Below, one piece after another: positions 5,257 to 8,381 of a stretch of 8,381 bases of DNA (position 1 is its first letter; each line of letters starts with the position of its first letter). The notes beneath the pieces are model-generated. The model made no database searches. It saw only the letters and a list, made by a program, of their open reading frames with translations, and was not told the DNA's origin. This DNA comes from Synergistales bacterium Syner_01 (lineage in GTDB: Bacteria; Synergistota; Synergistia; Synergistales; Aminobacteriaceae): the NCBI GenBank assembly GCA_001604435.1, contig LVBO01000518.1, positions 1 to 8,381 on the forward strand, given 5' to 3'. The position numbers were made by a program, and so were the translations under genes.

Positions 5257-6017
5257 GGCGTAAGTATCTCCGGATCCCCGTCCTTGACGAGGACCGACTT
5301 TTCAAAATGAGCAGCATCCGAGCCGTCGGCCGTCTTGACAACCCACTGGTCGATTCCGGTGACAACGTCTTCGGAACCCGTCATCACCATCGGTTCTATG
5401 GCCAGCGTCATCCCGGACTTGAGGGTGACTCCCCTTCCGGGCTGACCGTAGTTCGGTATCTGGGGCGGTTCGTGCAGATGCTTCCCGATACCGTGCCCCG
5501 AATAGTCGCGGACAATACCGTAACCGCTCGCCGACACGCATTTTTCGACGGCGTGTCCGATATCGCCGAGCGTTCTGCCGGCCTGCGCGACGAGAAGCGC
5601 TTCTTCGAGGCTCTTCTTCGTTACGGAGAGAAGGCGCTCCCTGACCGGGTTTACTCTTCCCACGGGGTAGGTACATGCGGCGTCGCCGTAATATCCGGAA
5701 AAACAGGTTCCGACATCGATACTGATGATATCGCCTTCCTCCAGGAAGCGGTCGCGGCTTGGTATCCCGTGGACAATCTCGGAGTTGATCGAGGCGCAGA
5801 CCGAGCCGGGAAAAGGTCTTCGTATTCCCGGTACCCTGTACCCCTTGAAGGCGGGCGAGGCTCCGGATTTTCTGATGAGAGACTCCGCAGCCTCGTCGAT
5901 CTCCGCGGTGGATACCCCGGGACGGACTATTTCCGCGATCATGTCGAGCACGTCCGCCACGATTCTACCCGCTTTCCTCATAAGGAGGATTTCCCGTTCT
6001 TTTTTCAAGGTTATCAT
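5241..6017 (-). CDS. map: Type I methionine aminopeptidase
   Basis: Methionine aminopeptidase removes the initiator methionine from nascent proteins in the cytosol using a two-metal centre. It has 258 residues, typical of the short bacterial type I enzyme without an N-terminal extension. All five metal ligands are visible: D101 (SIDVGT), D112 (GYYGDAA), H175 (GHGIG), E208 (IEP) and E239 (HFEKSV). Each is offset by exactly four from the E. coli residues D97, D108, H171, E204 and E235. Substrate-pocket histidines H83 (IVHGIP) and H182 are also present. The ATG at 6017 overlaps the adk stop as ATGA and has no ribosome-binding site of its own, so reinitiation after adk is the likely mode of translation. 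Confidence 0.98.
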   Translation of the reverse strand: MITLKKEREILLMRKAGRIVADVLDMIAEIVRPGVSTAEIDEAAESLIRKSGASPAFKGYRVPGIRRPFPGSVCASINSEIVHGIPSRDRFLEEGDIISIDVGTCFSGYYGDAACTYPVGRVNPVRERLLSVTKKSLEEALLVAQAGRTLGDIGHAVEKCVSASGYGIVRDYSGHGIGKHLHEPPQIPNYGQPGRGVTLKSGMTLAIEPMVMTGSEDVVTGIDQWVVKTADGSDAAHFEKSVLVKDGDPEILTPWAWA

Positions 6018-6670
6018 TCGGAAATGCCGACCGCCTGTTCGAGATCTTCCAGCAGCGAGTGCTGGGCGCCGCTTCGTTCCGCAGCGATGCGGGAAAGCAT
6101 GTGCTTCTCACCGTAAAAGTCTATCAAGGGCGCCGTCTGGTCGTAGAAGACCTTGAGGCGGCTGCGGACCACGTCTTCCCGGTCGTCCTCCCTCTGATAA
6201 ATCTCCCCTCCGCACTTTTCGCAAAGTTTTCCTTTCGTCGAGGGCCTGAAAAAAAGGTTGTAGATCGCGCCGCAGTTACGGCAGACTCTCCTGCCCGAGA
6301 GACGGCGCACAACCGTCTCCTCGTCGACGTCGAGAAGGACGACTCCGTCGAGTTCCAGACGGAGTTCTTCGAGTATCTGTTCAAGGGCCTCGGCCTGGGG
6401 GACGGTGCGGGGAAACCCGTCGAGAATAAATCCCTTCTCACAATCGGGTTCCCGCAGACGGTCCTCCATCATTGCAATGACAATGTCGTCGGGCACAAGT
6501 TCGCCCGAATCCAAAAACGCTCGAGCTTCCAATCCAAGTGGAGTGTTGTTCTTCACGTTCTCTCTGAAGATATCGCCAGTGGAAATATGCGCAACGGGAT
6601 ATTTTCGCTCGATTTCCGCCGCCAGTGTTCCCTTGCCTGCTCCAGGTGAACCTAGAAGAAGTATCCGCAT
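6014..6670 (-). CDS. adk: Adenylate kinase (zinc-LID type)
   Basis: Adenylate kinase interconverts ATP plus AMP with two ADP, balancing cytosolic adenylates. It has 218 residues, the long bacterial form. The P-loop GSPGAGKGT is at 7-15, the AMP-site ISTGD at 29-33, and the GFPRT motif at 85-89. The LID domain carries C130, C133, C150 and C153, a four-cysteine zinc site as found in many Gram-positive and other lineages and absent from E. coli Adk. The DDRED motif (162-166) following the LID contains the usual catalytic-region residues. The ATG at 6670 has AAGGAG at 6678-6683 with a 7-base spacer; this overlaps the secY stop, whose TAA lies 11 bases before the adk start. Confidence 0.98.
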   Translation of the reverse strand: MRILLLGSPGAGKGTLAAEIERKYPVAHISTGDIFRENVKNNTPLGLEARAFLDSGELVPDDIVIAMMEDRLREPDCEKGFILDGFPRTVPQAEALEQILEELRLELDGVVLLDVDEETVVRRLSGRRVCRNCGAIYNLFFRPSTKGKLCEKCGGEIYQREDDREDVVRSRLKVFYDQTAPLIDFYGEKHMLSRIAAERSGAQHSLLEDLEQAVGISE

Positions 6671-6681
6671 TTTTTCTCTCC

Positions 6682-7974
6682 TTAGAATCGAAGTAAGCCG
6701 CCGGTCTTGTCCTTGCGTTTCAGTATCCCTTCATAGTGACGCATAAGCAGTTGCCCTTCGATCTGATGGACCGTGTCAAGCGCCACACCGACGACGATGA
6801 GAACCGCGGTGCCACCGAAGTAGAAGCTCGTGATTCCCATGAACTGGGTCATAAGGTTCGGCACGAGTGCGACGAACGCAAGGAAAACAGCTCCCGCGAG
6901 CGTGATTCGGCTCATAACCTTTTCGATAAAATCGGATGTGGGTTTTCCCGGACGAATGCCGAGGATGAACCCGCCGTACTTCTTCATGTTGTTCGCCACA
7001 TCGGCCGGATTGAAGACGACCGCCGTGTAGAAATACGAGAAGAAGACGATAAGCGCGACGTAAAAGAGCGTGTAGACGAAGCTGCCCGGCCCGAAAATCC
7101 GCTGGAAGAACAGGGCGATATCCCCGGAGAAAAACTTCGCGACGGAGTAGGGAAAAAGGAGCACCGAAGACGCGAAGATGATGGGGATGACTCCCGCCTG
7201 GTTCACCTTCAGAGGGATGAACGTGCTCTGTCCGCCGTACACCTTGTTGCCGACGACGCGCTTCGCATACTGCACGGGAAGGCGGCGTTGCCCCTCCTGA
7301 AGCATGATGCATCCGGCGATGACGCCGACCATGAGAGCGAGCGCCAGGAGCAGGACGAGGAAATTCATCTCGCCGAGCCGGATCATGTTCCAGCTTTGGA
7401 TGATCGCCTCGGGCACCCTCGCCACGATTCCGGCGAAGATGAGCAGGGAAATTCCGTTTCCGATGCCATGGTCCGAAATTTCCTCTCCGAGCCACATTAC
7501 GGCGATCGAACCTGCCGTGACCGTGCCCACCACGATGGCGCCTTCAAACACGTGACCGCTGAAAATTCCAAGGCCGCGAAGCCAGAAGGTCATACCGACA
7601 GCCTGAACAAGAGCGAAGCCGACCGCCGCAAGACGCGTCCATTGGACGATCTTCTTGCGGCCATCCTCGCCCTCTTTCTGCATCTTTTCAAGGGTGGGGA
7701 AGATCACGACGAGCAGCTGCATGACGATGCTCGCATTGATGTACGGCGCGACGCCGAGGGCGAAGACGCTGAATCTTCTGAGCGCTCCGCCCGCGAAAAT
7801 GTCGAGAAATCCCAGGACTCCGCCCTGGTCGAAGAGGCTGGACATCGCCTCGGCATCGATTCCGGGAGTCGGTACATGCGCTCCGAGTCTGAAGATGAGG
7901 AGCACTCCCAGGGTAAAAAGAATTCTTCGTTTGAGATCCGGAAGTCGAAATGCATCCCTGAAGGAGTCAAGCAC
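6682..7974 (-). CDS. secY: Protein translocase channel subunit SecY
   Basis: SecY forms the protein-conducting channel of the SecYEG translocon in the cytoplasmic membrane. It has 430 residues, the usual length, with ten hydrophobic segments. The opening MLDSFRDAFRLPDLKRRILF leads into the first membrane helix and the FRLGAHVPTPGID motif. HGIGNGISLLIFAGIVARVP, the cytosolic loop QEGQRRLPVQYAKRV, and NQAGVIPIIFASSVLLFP are SecY signatures. The ribosome/SecA-binding loop FILGIRPGKPTSDFIEKV and the C-terminal region DTVHQIEGQLLMRHYEG complete the match. The start is GTG at 7974, directly after the rplO stop with no gap. GAGGTGG inside the last rplO codons (7980-7986) is the likely ribosome-binding site. 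Confidence 0.98.
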   Translation of the reverse strand: MLDSFRDAFRLPDLKRRILFTLGVLLIFRLGAHVPTPGIDAEAMSSLFDQGGVLGFLDIFAGGALRRFSVFALGVAPYINASIVMQLLVVIFPTLEKMQKEGEDGRKKIVQWTRLAAVGFALVQAVGMTFWLRGLGIFSGHVFEGAIVVGTVTAGSIAVMWLGEEISDHGIGNGISLLIFAGIVARVPEAIIQSWNMIRLGEMNFLVLLLALALMVGVIAGCIMLQEGQRRLPVQYAKRVVGNKVYGGQSTFIPLKVNQAGVIPIIFASSVLLFPYSVAKFFSGDIALFFQRIFGPGSFVYTLFYVALIVFFSYFYTAVVFNPADVANNMKKYGGFILGIRPGKPTSDFIEKVMSRITLAGAVFLAFVALVPNLMTQFMGITSFYFGGTAVLIVVGVALDTVHQIEGQLLMRHYEGILKRKDKTGGLLRF

Positions 7975-8381
7975 TTAGACCACCTCGACCTTCCCACCCG
8001 CAGCTTCTATTTTCGCCTTTGCTCCCGCGCTGAAGGCGTTGGCGCGAATCGTGAGAGCCTTGTCCATCTCTCCGTTGGCCAAAATCTTTATGGGGAGGCG
8101 ATCCTTCTGGACAAGACGCACTGCGTGCAGCTCCTCGTATCCTACGGTCGCCCCCGCCTCGAAGCGGGAGGCGATATCCTCCACGTTGACGATCTGGTAC
8201 ACCTTCGCAAAGCGGGCGTTGTTGAACCCTCTTTTGGGGATGCGCCGCATCATGGGCATCTGACCGCCCTCGAACCCGGGGCGAACACCGCCTCCGCTTC
8301 TGGCTTTCTGGCCTTTGTGTCCTTTGCCCGCGGTCTTGCCGGTGCCGCTTCCGATTCCCTGTCCGAGGCGCTTGCCTTTCG
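7975..8381 (-). CDS. rplO: 50S ribosomal protein L15 (5' end missing)
   Basis: L15 is a late-assembling large-subunit protein that binds 23S rRNA around helices of domains II and V. The frame runs off the right edge. 134 residues are visible, so roughly 10-15 N-terminal residues are missing compared with the usual length of about 146. The Gly-rich RNA-binding arm begins KGKRLGQGIGSGTGKTAGKG and continues HKGQKARSGGGVRPGFEGGQ, followed by the conserved PMMRRIPKRGF. The C-terminal domain includes AGAKAKIEAAGGKVEVV. An internal methionine at 8259 should not be taken as the start, because the conserved arm lies upstream of it. The TAA stop at 7975-7977 is immediately followed by the secY GTG. Confidence 0.97.
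   Translation of the reverse strand, partial: KGKRLGQGIGSGTGKTAGKGHKGQKARSGGGVRPGFEGGQMPMMRRIPKRGFNNARFAKVYQIVNVEDIASRFEAGATVGYEELHAVRLVQKDRLPIKILANGEMDKALTIRANAFSAGAKAKIEAAGGKVEVV

Noticed and set aside
5211..6116. Plus-strand open frame (301 codons) opposite map
   Set aside because: It is antisense to an unmistakable map gene with all catalytic residues, and its product has no family features.
6776..7495. Minus-strand alternative frame (239 codons) within secY
   Set aside because: It is out of frame with secY, its product is Arg- and Gly-rich with no membrane segments, and it is a typical GC-rich shadow frame.
1..8381. Mobile elements, CRISPR arrays, tRNA or rRNA genes, defence or biosynthetic clusters
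   Set aside because: The window is filled almost entirely by conserved housekeeping genes on one strand, with no repeats, integrase or transposase motifs or RNA-gene signatures seen.

Overview
This window is one continuous run of translation and secretion housekeeping genes, all read from the minus strand. Read 5' to 3' on that strand (right to left here), the order is: end of the spc-type ribosomal cluster (rplO, cut by the window edge), secY, adk, map, a KOW-domain RNA-binding protein gene, infA, rpmJ, then the alpha-type cluster rpsM, rpsK, rpsD, rpoA, rplQ, and finally two ATPase genes of an energy-coupling-factor (ECF) vitamin/metal transporter, ecfA1 and ecfA2. The second ATPase gene is cut by the left edge.

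The host is a GC-rich bacterium. Having secY-adk-map-KOW-infA-rpmJ-rpsM-rpsK-rpsD-rpoA-rplQ-ecfA1-ecfA2 together is typical of Firmicutes and related lineages such as Synergistota. I lean towards Synergistota because of the high GC content and the long RpoA, but the window alone cannot settle this. Proteobacteria lack the KOW gene and the ecfA pair at these positions.

The genes are very tightly packed. secY starts on the base after the rplO stop, adk and map share an ATGA, ecfA1 and ecfA2 overlap by 16 bases, the KOW gene overlaps infA by 22 bases, and most other gaps are 6-33 bases. The only real intergenic space is about 110 bases between infA and rpmJ. It is AT-rich, carries a good sigma-70-like promoter, and has a short leader in which two hairpins compete for the same bases, one of them covering the rpmJ ribosome-binding site. 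This suggests that the L36-S13-S11-S4-alpha-L17-Ecf part can be transcribed separately from the secY-adk-map-infA part. No terminator with a U run is visible.

Functionally, the right half covers a large-subunit protein (L15), protein export (SecY), nucleotide balance (Adk), N-terminal methionine removal (Map) and translation initiation (IF-1). The left half builds ribosomes (L36, S13, S11, S4, L17) and RNA polymerase (alpha subunit), and energises a membrane transporter. S4, L36 and adenylate kinase all keep full sets of zinc ligands.

I see no mobile element, CRISPR array, tRNA, rRNA or defence-like system, and I do not think the window hides a new multi-gene system. The points worth a second look are local: the rpmJ leader, a 47-residue tail on RpoA, an insertion of about 28 residues in EcfA1, the KOW protein's tail overlapping infA, and small translation-coupling arrangements.
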